60,191 bases of DNA, taken from the NCBI GenBank assembly GCA_002803225.1, contig NXFV01000009.1:1-60191 (forward strand), given 5' to 3'. The translations under genes were made by a program, and so were the position numbers. The notes below the pieces were generated by a model. That model saw nothing but the letters and a program-made list of their open reading frames with translations. It was not told where the DNA came from and ran no database searches. This stretch comes from Gamarada debralockiae. Taxonomy: Eukaryota > Ascomycota > Leotiomycetes > Helotiales > Hyphodiscaceae. The first letter of the stretch is position 1; the number at the start of each line of letters is the position of its first letter. Below are positions 37,016 to 48,175 of the stretch, one piece after another.

Positions 37016-38650
37016 TCAAGGCGAGCATGGCAGAATGAGCTTCGAGATTCCATTCCCATGCTGGACGGTATGCGTCACAGCCTTCAGTTCTTTCGCTTGA
37101 GTTCGGTTCACCCCCGTCCCCGGATTCCGCGCCACCAGGGGAAAGGAGCCGCCAGCAATTATCACCCTGATGCACGTGTTCTTCTTGAATACATGCGCCC
37201 GATCCACCAGCGTGAGCAAAAACTCCCCTCCCTGTCGCTCCACGCCGTCCAGCGCTTGCCAATTCTCGGTGAGATTGTGCGACACGCCGTCGGCGTCGAC
37301 CTCACTCAGGCGGATCCAGAGATCAGCGTACGGGACGTCGGTCGAGTGTCCGATCTGCACGACGGGCTTGCCCATTACTTCCACATCCTCCTTCAGCGGC
37401 GCGCTTGTGTAGACGAGGACGTCGGACCTCGAAGCGTAAACGCTGTCGTCCACCCGTCCACCGCGGACCATCCGGGGTCCTCCCACTCTCGGCGTGGGAT
37501 TGTGGGGGTCGTAGGTGAAAGACACAGGCGGCGAGTCAGCTGCCGGGGGCTGCGCACCAACCGTCTTGTCACCGTGGAGGTAAAAGGTGCGCTCTTCGGT
37601 GGCCGGCGGCCAGGACGGCAAGGAGCGCCATTCTTCGGCGCCCGTGACGAATACCTTGACCGAAAGCGGGCGGTGATCCGTTTTCCGGCCGGCGACGTAC
37701 TCGTCCAGGAAATTAAAGACTTCGGGCATCGCATTCAACCCACAGGCCTCGATATGTGTCCAAGATCCGACGGTGAGGTAGACTTTGATGCCACGGTCGC
37801 GCGCGCGAGCGTACGCTGCCAGGGTCTGGACAGTCAAGGTGTCGTACCATCCACTTCGCAGGAGCAAGGGAACATTGACGAGATCCAGGGCTGTGCGGTG
37901 CTTGCACCGAGCCCAGAAAGGGTCATCGACGTTCGGAGTAGTCATGAAGTCCAACGCGTACGTTGCCCTCCCCTCGAGGAAGCGCTCCGTCGCGTCGAAG
38001 AGGGGCGTGGCCTCGATGACGGACTTTAGCTTCTTGGGGTCGAGTATGCTCGAGACTCCGCCGCCATTGGCCTCGTCCTGCCTTGCAACTATGTAGGACC
38101 AGGAGATGCGGTCCATGCGATACGCCCCGTTGGTCCAGGTAAGTCGGGAATGGTCGTACACGCTGCACAGGATCACCGAAGCGATAAGGTCCTCGGGCGG
38201 ATCTCGCAGCAACGCCCACTGCACGTAGCCCAGGTAGCTCGGCCCGAATGTGACGAACTTGCCCGGGTACCACGGCTGCTCGCGCATCCACTTGACGACG
38301 ACCTGTGAGTCTGCCTGCTCGGCCATGGCCGCTACAAAGGTTCCTCCAGAGCCGGCCGTGCCGCGACAACTGACGAAGAGGACCATGTATCCACGCGTGG
38401 CGAAACACTTCGCGTTGAGGAGGGCCATCACACCTTTGCGGCCATACGGTCCGAGGACGTAGATGAGGCCGTGGGGCTTGTTGTCCGCCGGAAGATTGGG
38501 TTGGTAGAAGTCGGCGGCCAACTCGATACCGTCCGGCATCGGGATGCGCTTCTCGGATACCGTGTAGGTGTTTTCTTCTGGGGAGAGGATCTTGGCTAGA
38601 TTCGCTGTTACGCGAGCCTCTGACCCCTCAATTGTCTCTGGAGACGCCAT
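37016..38650 (-). CDS. CocE/NonD-family hydrolase (Xaa-Pro dipeptidyl-peptidase S15-like)
   Basis: Predicted alpha/beta-hydrolase of 544 residues in one uninterrupted exon. The N-terminal domain shows RIPMPDGIELAADFYQP, the oxyanion-type segment YVLGPYGRKG and the nucleophile elbow GPSYLG (Ser138). The other triad members are probably Asp270 (RSGWYDTL) and His299 (SWTHIE). The C-terminal half matches the jelly-roll domain of the family (VYASRSDVLVYTSAPLKEDV; ADLWIRLSEVDADG; RVIIAGGSFPLVARNPGTG). Members cleave esters or act as proline-specific peptidases; the substrate is unknown. There is no signal peptide. It is visibly richer in GC than its neighbours and has no intron, which fits transfer from a bacterium, although intronless fungal homologues also exist. 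Confidence 0.87.
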   Translation of the reverse strand: MASPETIEGSEARVTANLAKILSPEENTYTVSEKRIPMPDGIELAADFYQPNLPADNKPHGLIYVLGPYGRKGVMALLNAKCFATRGYMVLFVSCRGTAGSGGTFVAAMAEQADSQVVVKWMREQPWYPGKFVTFGPSYLGYVQWALLRDPPEDLIASVILCSVYDHSRLTWTNGAYRMDRISWSYIVARQDEANGGGVSSILDPKKLKSVIEATPLFDATERFLEGRATYALDFMTTPNVDDPFWARCKHRTALDLVNVPLLLRSGWYDTLTVQTLAAYARARDRGIKVYLTVGSWTHIEACGLNAMPEVFNFLDEYVAGRKTDHRPLSVKVFVTGAEEWRSLPSWPPATEERTFYLHGDKTVGAQPPAADSPPVSFTYDPHNPTPRVGGPRMVRGGRVDDSVYASRSDVLVYTSAPLKEDVEVMGKPVVQIGHSTDVPYADLWIRLSEVDADGVSHNLTENWQALDGVERQGGEFLLTLVDRAHVFKKNTCIRVIIAGGSFPLVARNPGTGVNRTQAKELKAVTHTVQHGNGISKLILPCSP

Positions 38651-39358
38651 GACTGACAGTGAAAATAGGTTGAATCGCAGGACGCAACGTTTAGCGGCTT
38701 GGGAAGGGAAGAGCGTGCCTCAATGCAATTGTGGCTGAAGTGATGTCTCCTTTCTTGGCGCCCTAATCCCTTTATAAGTAGGAGAACGGTCGTGCTGCGG
38801 TAACGTACTTGCAATTTTGGATCTCGCGATCAATATATCTTCGCACTTTTGAATCTCTAAATTGGCTCGGGCTGCTTAGATGCGCCGGAGGACTGACGTT
38901 TTCGTAAGCGGAATAACCTTTGGCCCGATACACTTCCCCGTATGAGTCGTAATTCCTTTTTTGACACCGGGAGTGAAGCGAAGCCTGGCAACTCTGACTC
39001 AGTCTAGACCACGATAATTAAGTATAGCTTTATTATGTCGAGGTTTTACGCACGCTAAATAGTGTCTTAGTAGCGTATTTTAACCTTTAAACTGACTTAA
39101 TATTCGACCTGATTGAGCTAATCTTCGTTGATCGTGTGCCTGTACATAAGCTAATCGTTTATTGGCTTCTTTAGAACGTCGTTGTTGTGATATTAAGTCG
39201 ATAATAAAAGGTAAAGGAGGTTCGTAAGTAAAGCTAGGAAGAAGTCAAATAATGAAGGTGAAAGTCGTAAGAAGTAATAACTATATCAAGTTAGTTACGA
39301 AAGAGACTCGTATGCTAGTTACATACTTCCGTCCTGTTCTATTCGCTCTTCACTGTAA
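38651..39358. other. Intergenic, AT-rich towards the right
   Basis: A TATA-like TTATAA lies near 38773-38778, about 125 bp upstream of the hydrolase start on its strand. From 39000 onward the DNA is AT-rich and probably belongs to the neighbouring transposon relic. Confidence 0.35.
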
Positions 39359-40110
39359 TCATATGCTAACAGACGTTCGTCTAAAGGAAGAGAAAGACAG
39401 GTACAAATAGTACTGATTTACTCTTAAGACGTTGTTGCTCCTGGAAATGCCTACACTGCTTTGGAGCATATATAGCCTATGATGAGAAATCTTGCTGAGA
39501 ATTTGGTAATAAAACCTATTCAAAAGCCTAGCAAGAGTTCCTTGAGCTTGCTGCGCTTCTTTAACGCGTATTTCGTCCAATTGATCATCTAGAGCAAGCT
39601 GTATCGACTCTCATACTCTCGTTAAGTTATTTGAGAGGTTTTTAATCCAAAGCTTTAATACCGTATGTGCGGCTTCGAGTCGAGAGGTTGTTGTGCTCCA
39701 CTGAAAGAATCGATTAACCCACGTGTGAACGGTATATTGATGATAAAGTATAAGTCATTGCCCTAAAACATGCCCTAAACTGCTTGCCGCCCAAGCTCCA
39801 TCTCCGTGACTTTTCGTAGTTCTATTGGCGTCGCGTTTAAGGAGAGAGAGTATGAGGGCGGCCGTTATTCAAATAGAACTCGGTTTTAAACTCGCTCAAG
39901 ATACCGTTATACTCGTCTTCGGTTTTTGCATATAAAATATCTCGAAAGGCCTTCATTAACTCCTCCCATCGCTCAGGTGTCTGAAAGTTAGCCTTACAAT
40001 TCGCAAGTATGTTCTTGGAGACATATCAATAGTAAATGACACGCTTTGTACGAATCGCAGGAAGTTTCGATCGATAGCAGAACGATCAACTCTCGTAACT
40101 TCGTGGCTTG
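39359..40110 (-). mobile_element. Degenerate MULE-type transposase relic
   Basis: Minus-strand frames match the C-terminal part of fungal Mutator-like transposases. Readable pieces in order are KNILANCKANFQTPERWEEL, FRDILYAKTEDEYNGILSEF, WSTTTSRLEAAHTVLKLWIK, ESIQLALDDQLDEIRVKEAQ and FYYQILSKISHHRLYM. The TTSRLEAAHTVLK motif is diagnostic for these elements (Hop-like in fungi). TGA stands where Trp is expected in YYWYVSKN, another TGA interrupts after NNLTRV, and frames slip between pieces. Terminal inverted repeats were not found. The catalytic DDE part is only dimly visible upstream, so the element is dead. Confidence 0.6.
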
Positions 40111-40701
40111 ATTTCTACTGATATCTTCATTCATCGGTAAACCTATTCTAGAATCATTTCTTCTGCTTCTTTGGTTTCTTAGGGCTTTCTCGACAAACTC
40201 CTCGGGCTTGCGTTTGGTAGTAATCGGGGGAGGTTGGGGTTTCGTTTCAGATTCTATTAGTTCAATTGCAGGCTTCGTCTTCGATTTGGAGGAGGGAATA
40301 GGGCGCATAGGTGGAAAGGGCATCATTTCGGGTTGGTTGTGGGGTAGTTTTAAGGAGGAGTTTGGGCTATCGCAGAGGGTTGTGGTGTCTGCGAGACTGC
40401 CAGAACTTTGTTTTTATTCGGTTGGATAAATCGAGTGTAGATTTGGGAGGCCATGGCTACATCTGATCGATATTGAGGTGTTGCGACGCAAAATGGTTGT
40501 TGCAGAATTGAAAGGTTTTCGTATCCCGAACAGTTTTACGAGACCAAGATTTCTGTGCTTCCACTCAACGCCGCTCGTGTCTTCCATTCCAATACATCCG
40601 ACGACGACTGGGTCAGACCCGCGGTACCACCTCTCTACAATCATGCACCTCCCCTCCTTTAATCCACAAGCTGGCCTCAAGGCCCGCCGCCGTCGCTAAT
40701 C

Positions 40702-42202
40702 ATGCCTTACAACATTGCCATGTTCAGCGACTTCTTTTTCCCTCAACCAGGAGGAGTCGAAGGCCACATCTACCAACTCTCCTCCAAGCTCATCGATAGA
40801 GGACACAAAGTTGTTATAATCACACACGTATACGTAGGAAGAACTGGTATACGATACCTCGCAAATGGCCTCAAAGTATACCATGTCCCATTCTTCGTCA
40901 TTTATCGAGCTTCAACTTTCCCAACCGTCTTCTCGGTCTTCCCAATATTTCGAAATATTGTTATTCGAGACCAGATTGAGATTGTGCATAGACATCAAAG
41001 TCTCAGCAGTATGTGCCATGAAGCTATTCTACATGCAAGGACTATGGGGTTACGGACAGTGTTCACGGATCACTCGTTATTTGGCTTTGCAGACGCCGCA
41101 AGTATCTTAACAAACAAGCTTCTCAAATTCACGCTAAGTGATGTAGATCATGTTATCTGCGTCAGTCATACATGGCATGTCCCCAAGAAACCTCTTCAAT
41201 CACCTGCTGGCCTCCTCAAGCAAGGAAAATATAGTCCTCCGAGCCTCCCTTGACCCCCTCATGGTATCTGTTATACCCAACGCAGTTGTCGCAGAGCACT
41301 TTCGACCTCTATCCCAGCCTTCCTACCCTACCGAATCCTTCGCCCATGCACCAGAGCATCTTGGCCCCCACGACACCATAACAATAGTGGTCGTATTAAG
41401 ACTTTTCTAGAACAAGGGGACGGATCTTCTGGTTGCAGCAATTCCTCGAATATTGGTAACTTATCTAAACGTACTATTCATAATAGCTGGGTCAGGTCCA
41501 AAAGCAATCGACCTGGAACAAATGCTAGAAAGGAACGTCGTACAAGACCGAGTAGAAATGCTAGACCCTGTGAGACACGAGGAAGTACGAGATGTCATGG
41601 TTCGAGGTCACAATTATGTACATCTCAGCTTAACAGAAGCATTTGTAACTGTTATCGTGGAAGCAGCAAGCTGTGGTTTATACGTGGTTTGTACACAAGT
41701 TGGTGGAATTCCGGAGGTTCTTCCTGGACAAATGACAGTATTCGCGAAGCCAGACGAAGATGACCTTGTTTTGGCGACTGGAAAGGCCATTAGGAAACTA
41801 CGAGCGAATGAAGTCCGGCCATGGGAGTTCCATGACCAAATCAAAAAGCTGTATTCTTGGACAAACGTGGCAGAGAGAACAGAAAGGGTTTATGATGGAA
41901 TCTCAGGGGTGTTGAGCGAGGTAGATTTTTATGGATCTAATGCTGTAGATGCGGCTAGTTGGAGTGCAACGAGGGGAATGGCCAGTGCTCAAAGTTTTGC
42001 CCTCATCGATTGATTGAAGAGGTACTACGGCTGCGGCATATGGGCGGGACAGTTATTCTGCATGTGTTGTGTGATCGATTATATCATCTTCCTCATTCTG
42101 GAGCTGTGGGCACCTCGAGATGCAATCGATATAGCGAGGACATGGTCAAAGAAGGAAAAGGTGGAAAGAGTTTCTAGGGAGAGGGGAGCATTTGGATGCT
42201 GA
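40702..42202 (+). pseudogene. GPI3/PIG-A-like glycosyltransferase, apparently inactivated
   Basis: The functional family member is the catalytic subunit of the enzyme that moves GlcNAc onto phosphatidylinositol, the first step of GPI-anchor synthesis at the ER. The start [20 protein letters not shown] is nearly canonical, as is [20 protein letters not shown]. Exon 1 ends at 41174 and exon 2 begins at 41221; the intron has a GC donor and joins in phase. The C-terminal region has EMLDPVRHEEVRDVMVRGHN, an EX7E-type segment EAFVTVIVEAA, and the last membrane span. TAG at 41408 replaces the Tyr of RLFYNKG, and TGA at 42011 interrupts before LKRYYGCGIWAG. Conserved Gly and Pro residues are replaced (HLSLTEAFVT). 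An intact copy is expected elsewhere. Confidence 0.75.
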
Positions 42203-43079
42203 AGTATCATAATCCTAGACATCCTTCACACTGTCCTAGTGGCAATGGAGGGGTTTTGACTAAAACTTAGAGGCTCCTACGACGAGATACTCATTGAAGG
42301 CCTTATCGGACTTTTTGGAAGTCGGCCTAGGAGAAACGTATGATGGACATGACGTTGATACGCAATATTTGAGACTTACTCTCCTGACAGGATCGATCTC
42401 ACTCCAAGTACCGAGTCATAAACCTCGCTGGAGGAGGAGAAATGTTACAAACGATGGTGCTAAGGGCCATTTGGTGATGGATAGGACAACTATATTTCTA
42501 TCTTGAACCTGACGCTGCGGAAGGCAGCTTGAGTTAGATTGATATATTCATGGAGATCTGCCAAAAAAAGGGACTCAACGCTTGCTTTACAGCAGCTGCA
42601 CTTACTCTTTCCCGTCTATGGTCGGTACCCAGTATCACAACTCTAGACTCTTCTGTTGGACGATTTAGTTGATTTTAGTCTCTGTTGTCAGAGCTTCCCC
42701 AGTTGGGCTATGATTTTGATCCCGAGATGTGGATGGGAGCTGAGTTGAGTTTTCAGCTCCCTACCTACTGGGTTCGCGAAGTCATGTGAATCATAGGGAA
42801 GAATTCCGACATTTACGCAGGTTGATGTGACAATCAAAGTCAGCGCGGCAAGCGGACTTCTCTTCGCCCTCATCCGCATCCCAACTCTCGACAGCTATTC
42901 CATCATCTCATCCACAAATTCCTTGATCTCGCGATGCAAGACTCCAAGTACTCAGTAAGTTGTGTGGGTCCGCCGAGGTTTCTTTGCCCAACATGCCCTC
43001 TGCGTCATTATTTCTCCGCTTTAGCTTATTTTCCGAATGCGCTTTCAGCATAGATCAAAACATGTCAGCGCTTCGTAGT
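42203..43079. other. Intergenic, no gene seen
   Basis: Only short frames without family resemblance occur. Part may be the decayed 3' end of the neighbouring hydrolase relic. Confidence 0.35.
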
Positions 43080-44229
43080 TTAATAAACCACTTTTGCAAC
43101 GACAATAGATCTGTCATCTCTGAGGACTTCTCCGCCTCCGACTATGAGTTGGAGTGGACAGAGACGTCCCAATGATGCGGCCAGTATTCCGGGTACCAAT
43201 GGAATCTGAAAGTGGGTATTCTGTGCGTAGATCTGGAACTGACCTTTGAGTACAACTTTCTGACCATCTACTTTAATTTCGAAATCGGGATCCGCTCCTG
43301 GATGTATGGGCCAATGTAGGGTCTTCATCTCATCGGAATTTGGTGGTGGCCATGAGATCGACGGCCTGGCGTGGGAACCATGCGCTGGAACGTAGTTCCA
43401 GCCGGTTGGTAAATGATACTTGGGAATGAGTGGATCAAGTCAACCCATGGGGAGATAAGACTTGCTCCAGTAGGTAAAGGTAGACCTTGGTCTCGTAGGA
43501 TAATCAACAAGGAGACACATAAGCCGCCTCCTGCAGAGTCACCTGCAACGACAATGGTACTACTGTAGGATCTCTTAGAATTTCTCAGTTAGTCTCTTGT
43601 GTTTTCGGGAGCCATGGAAGCACAAACTGAATCGCCAAAAGATAAAGATAGGCTGACAAGACATCCTGTGCCTCAATGGAAATGGAAATTGCGTCGCTAG
43701 TCGATACCTGGGAGCAAACACTCTTCCCTTTAACCTGAATTTTGGACCATCAGCGACTGTCCACAGGGATGCGAATTCCTGGCGGCTCAATTTCTGGCAT
43801 GCCTCTGAACCTGAGGTCGATGAGCAAGACCTCCGAAGAAGCAGGCACCGCCATGAATATAGAACAACAACTTTCTTGCCCGAATCGTTGTTCGCTTTTC
43901 GTTCCAAGTAATCAATCTTCATCTCGACCCATTCTATCTTCACCGCGCTCCCCGGCCTCCGCCACTGCCACAAAGTCTTCATAACACGGTTCAAATTTGC
44001 AGGTGCTACTGGCTTTTTGTGGCGTGCCGCTTCGGGGTAAATTCGCTAGGAATTTCAACTTCTTGACGATTTTGGAAGGCGGGTGAGAAATCCATCCAAA
44101 AGTGAGATGCCGCACATCCTCGACGGGGTTGACTGCTGTGAAATGGAGCATTTGTCGCATGAGGTCGAGAGTTTCCATGTATCCTGGATCGACATTTGGC
44201 TTCCATGAGCTTTCTTCTTTTTGATCCAC
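43080..44229 (-). pseudogene. Broken alpha/beta hydrolase (esterase/lipase-like) gene
   Basis: Minus-strand pieces line up as one alpha/beta-hydrolase-3-like esterase. In order: KPNVDPGYMETLDLMRQMLH; WQWRRPGSAVKIEWVEMKID with a following KKVVVLY; QKLSRQEF; the nucleophile elbow GDSAGGG at about 43530, followed by [17 protein letters not shown] and [36 protein letters not shown]; and PLQLIVGGGEVLRDD with the expected acid region. The HGG oxyanion motif is lost (YSWR at its place). At least three frame shifts separate the pieces, and the end with the catalytic His is not readable. Decay is clear. Confidence 0.6.
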
Positions 44230-46606
44230 GTCCGATTCTCATTAGCCAGGAATTCTAAGAAGGGGATGCAATCAATGGTACCCTGACTGTATCCAAGGTT
44301 GTGAGACTCATTCAGGCGCCACGGTTTGAGCTCCAGTTATGATATCGACTCCCATTGTCTTATATCATTTTGTTTGACTTTGGATGGCCATTCCTGTTGG
44401 TGTCTGCGCTGTCCTTATATGGTAGTTGCGGGAGCGGGGTCAGACATGTTCGTCACTCTTATTAATCGCCTCTTCTCGCATGTTGACAAGTCAATACAGG
44501 CAAAAAGGACGAACAGTCCTTGTATAATCTAACGCATCGAAGTTCGCAAGGCTATAGTAGGTTCTGTACCTAAACAGGGACGGCCATGTTTCAATGTGTC
44601 CAGTGTCCAATGACAGTTGAGACGGATAGAGAATTTTCGACAGGTACGTGACCTCACGATCGCCCCTTCGCGGCTTTGATTTCTTCAATTGCTTGTTTCA
44701 CTGTCAGATTCTTCCGTCACTTCCCCCTTCAGTCTCACGTGAATGTTGCGGCAAGGCAATATCTGCATCTTGCAGTTCGATTGTTATTGCAAACCCAGGT
44801 GTACATGACCCTTTACATACGGTCTTCTGGAGCGAGTCAAATGCCGGCGCTGCTACTAGTGATTACGAGCTAGCTCGGCATGCAATAGGGCAAGAGATGT
44901 GGTGCATGTCCCTTAGGACACCGAGTTCAGCGGATTGCCTCAGACACCTTTTTGAAGACGACGGGGAAATGCCTAACCCGTGGATCACTACGAAGAACGC
45001 CCAGAAAAGCCTGCAGACCACGGCGCAATATAGGAAACAGCATATCACAGGAGCGAACTGGAGGCCGTGACAAGTGAGAATGAGGCTTGAAGCGGAAGAT
45101 GAGGGAGTTGGAGAGCACGCTAAAAGGATTAAGTAAAACCTGCCTGGATCCTGATGAGCACGAATGAAACTTCCATGAGCCCTTTACACCTTGGTATCAC
45201 CGCATGACGTAAGGCTCCTCGTTCTGCACGCTTGGCTACAGTATAGGCAACATTCTTAACCTCTATTCTCTCGATGAATTGACCACCATCTGCCAGCACC
45301 GATATGATGAGACGGAAGTTTAATTAAGGGCGATATGCAGAACAGTTTATTACTACACCCACTGGTACAGATACTGGAACTGTCGTATGGTCAAATGTTT
45401 CCACGCAGCCATCAGCGATTTCAGAATCTAGCCGAACGCTTCCAGTAACATGACATTTCCGTCACTTTGAGGCCCGCAATTGGACCATGGATGCAGGAGA
45501 GGACTGGTCGAGTCAAGGATGCTGTGTAGGTAGAGGAGGTTGGTTGCACGCGGCGAAGCATTATTTGGCTGGCTGTACTCGTAATACTTCTGGAAAGAAC
45601 ATCATCTGGTCCGTTCCGTCTATGATAATTTTTAATTCGCAATTGTAAGTACACTTTACTAAAAAAAAGGCTATAATTGCGTAATTTTGAGGCGAAAAGG
45701 TAGAGCAGAAATCCCAGGAGGTATGAAGGTGCAGGCGGAATCACAGTTGTCCACTATGGCCTAGCCCATTGCCACATGCCAGCCTGGCTCAAAGTTTGCT
45801 CATCCCACAACGCAGGCTAAAGGAGCAATAGCTCAGGTCCAAGGATGGAATCAAACTGCTTCATGTCGAGACTCCGACCATAAAGGACCTGTGATAGCGA
45901 GGGAAACGGGAGAGTGTGATGCAGTACAAGAGGCTTTCAGCCTCGAGGTTAAGGGACTCGTTTCAGGGCCGAGATAGTCAGCAGTGCTCCATCTTCAGTG
46001 TTATCGTCATTTTCGGCATATACAAAGCAACTGTGAGATTTTCTGCTAGTACGGTAGAGCCAAAGAAAGCATGCAAAATTTGTTCCAGACCGAACAGTGG
46101 CCTCTTCGGGGGAAGCGGGGTAATGTTACCCCGCTTCCAGCGGACTATCAACCAACCTCTGCTCGAAGTGCAACGAGTGGAAGAAGGGTCGTTTCAATAA
46201 GTTTGAATTTTCTGAGACTCCTATGTAATTATCTCTGAATTTCCTCGGAGCTCCATGTGCAGTTGCAAATTGCAGCCTCGCAGGTATTCACCGTGTAAGT
46301 GACTTCACACTACTCTGTATCTACGGCAGGGAAAACAGATCCGATCTCACTTCCGGCGAGCTTTTTCTAGAATTTCACTGTACCAAATGATCCGAAAGTC
46401 CAGCGGTTTATTCGCGTCCGTACTTTCTCAAGTGGTCACTGAAACTAATTCCGACTTCCAGCCTATCAGACTTCCTGCAGTTGCTGACAGCCTGCCTGCA
46501 TTCTTTATCCGAGTCTTGCGGCTGGCTGACGGCCTGTGGACCTTCTAATTCAAAACAGTACCTCCAGTCGAACTCTCCACTTTCAAAGCAAAATCTATTG
46601 CCCTTC
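44230..46606. other. Gene-poor stretch
   Basis: No frame has convincing start, codon pattern or family match. The only structured item is a perfect hairpin at 46111-46138, listed separately. The right end contains the promoter of the dehydrogenase gene. Confidence 0.4.
46111..46138. repeat. Perfect hairpin with origin-like loop
   Basis: A 10-bp arm GGAAGCGGGG, the 8-base centre TAATGTTA and the complementary arm CCCCGCTTCC form a perfect inverted repeat. Pairing can extend into the centre, leaving only TG unpaired. The top of the loop reads TAATGTTAC, one base different from the nonanucleotide found at rolling-circle origins of circular Rep-encoding ssDNA viruses. No Rep-like frame was found nearby. 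Confidence 0.7.
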
Positions 46607-47755
46607 ATGTCCCACAATATTCGTACCGTTGCCATTATTGGCGCCGGCGTCATTGGCAGGAGCTTCACAGCGCTCTTCCTCGCACAGGGTTTAAAGGTCC
46701 TCGTTTTCGTTTCTGAAGCCACGCCTGCATCAGCGAAGAAGCTGGAAGATTACCTACAGAAGGTATGGCCGACAATTGAGAAGCAGGGTTTCAAAGAAGG
46801 TGCTTCGATGAAGAACTATGAGTTCCTGAGCAGAGTCAATCATTTGGAGACTAGGCTGAAGGAGTGTGATTTTGTTCAAGAAGTATGTATAATTAAGGCC
46901 TTGAATGATCATCAGCTGCCAGTGAGAGCTGATTGTTTCTTCGATCTATGAGAAAGTAGAACTCATATCACGAGTCGCAAAGCTAATATCTCACGAACAG
47001 TCTGGACCAGAGAAACTCAACATCAAGATCCCTCTGTTCTCCCAGCTTGATGCCTACTCATCACCAACGGCTATCATCGCGTCCGCAACTTCCGGAATAC
47101 CATCCTCAAAATTCGTCACCGAATGCAAGAAACCCGAAAGAATTCTCATCGGTCACCCCTTCAACCCACCCCACGTGATCCCGTTGGTCGAAATCGTGCC
47201 TCACCCAACAACCGCTCCGGAGGTCATTGAACGTACCAAGGAATTCTACTCCTCTCTAGGAAGATATCCAGTAGTTGTTCGGAAAGAAGTTCCTGGATTC
47301 GTGGCGAACCGTCTCCAGTGTGCGCTCCTCATGGAAGCATTCTCGCTTGTGCAGAGAGGAGTTGTGACACCCGAAGAGTTGGGTGAGTATCGCTTGCCAT
47401 CAAGCCTCCCATCTGACGAAATATTTAACATGCAATAGATACCACCATTACCCAAGGACTTGGTCTCCGCTGGTCACTCACAGGTCCATTTATGACTGCC
47501 ATTTTGGGCGGTGGTGGAAATCCCGGAGGCTTCGAACGTATCGCCAATCATCTCGGGCCAGGGCTCCGGGCTTGGACGAAGGACATGCAAGAAAATACAG
47601 TCTCTTCTGAAGATCCGTCGAAAGTCCTCCAGTCTATGGTACCAATTGTGCAAGAAGGACTTGGAAAGGTGGATACGGTGGCACTGGAGAAGGAGAGAGA
47701 TGATTTGCTTGGCGAGATTATTCGATTGAAGAAGGAGAAAAGGACCTTGATGTAA
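46607..47755 (+). CDS. 3-hydroxyacyl-CoA dehydrogenase family oxidoreductase
   Basis: Predicted NAD(P)-dependent oxidoreductase of 324 residues. Exons at 46607-46882, 47001-47382 and 47439-47755 join in phase. The start MSHNIRTVAIIGAGVIGRSF places the GxGxxG nucleotide loop at residues 12-17. The conserved IGHPFNPPHVIPLVEIVP holds the catalytic His, followed by GRYPVVVRKEVPGFVANRLQ at the domain junction. The C-terminal dimerisation domain contains GLGLRWSLTGPF and GGGNPGGFERI. The family includes hydroxyacyl-CoA dehydrogenases of beta-oxidation and L-gulonate or carnitine dehydrogenases. The length of about 320 residues and the GLRWSLTGP motif lean to the gulonate/carnitine-type branch. No lesion is visible, in contrast to its neighbours. 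Confidence 0.88.
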
Positions 47756-48175
47756 GAAGCCATATAAATGAAGATGTGATGGAAGATTACCTTGCTTTTC
47801 CATAGAGAAGCAACTTTGAGATAAGGAAGATCCTATGGATTTGACCTTGATGAACGAACAGTGGATACTTCACCTATTGGTTGACGTTCGAGTTTCGGCT
47901 TTGACAGAAGAAATTGATTCTGATTCTCTCCAGTGATGTATACATCGTTGTCTGATTTTAAATTGCAAGTTCATTAGTTATCATAGATTGGTTATGAAAT
48001 CGTGTCCAAAGAAAACATGGCGTAGAGCGGTGAAATATCGCGCGACGCGGTACACTGGCATTCAGTTGAACTGCCACCAGTGTTATTGGTGACCATGGAA
48101 AGTATTGTAAGGTTGCTTTCAAGAACGTAATAAACATTCAATAGACTTCTATGTCTTCGCAGACACTGCCACATC
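47756..48175. other. Intergenic
   Basis: The 3' flank of the dehydrogenase gene; no gene is seen. Confidence 0.4.

Noticed and set aside
37001..38029. 342-codon open frame on the plus strand
   Set aside because: Antisense to the CocE-type hydrolase; explained by the high GC content of that gene.
44648..45070. 140-codon open frame on the plus strand
   Set aside because: No ATG start and no coding-like composition or homologue; competing antisense frames exist.
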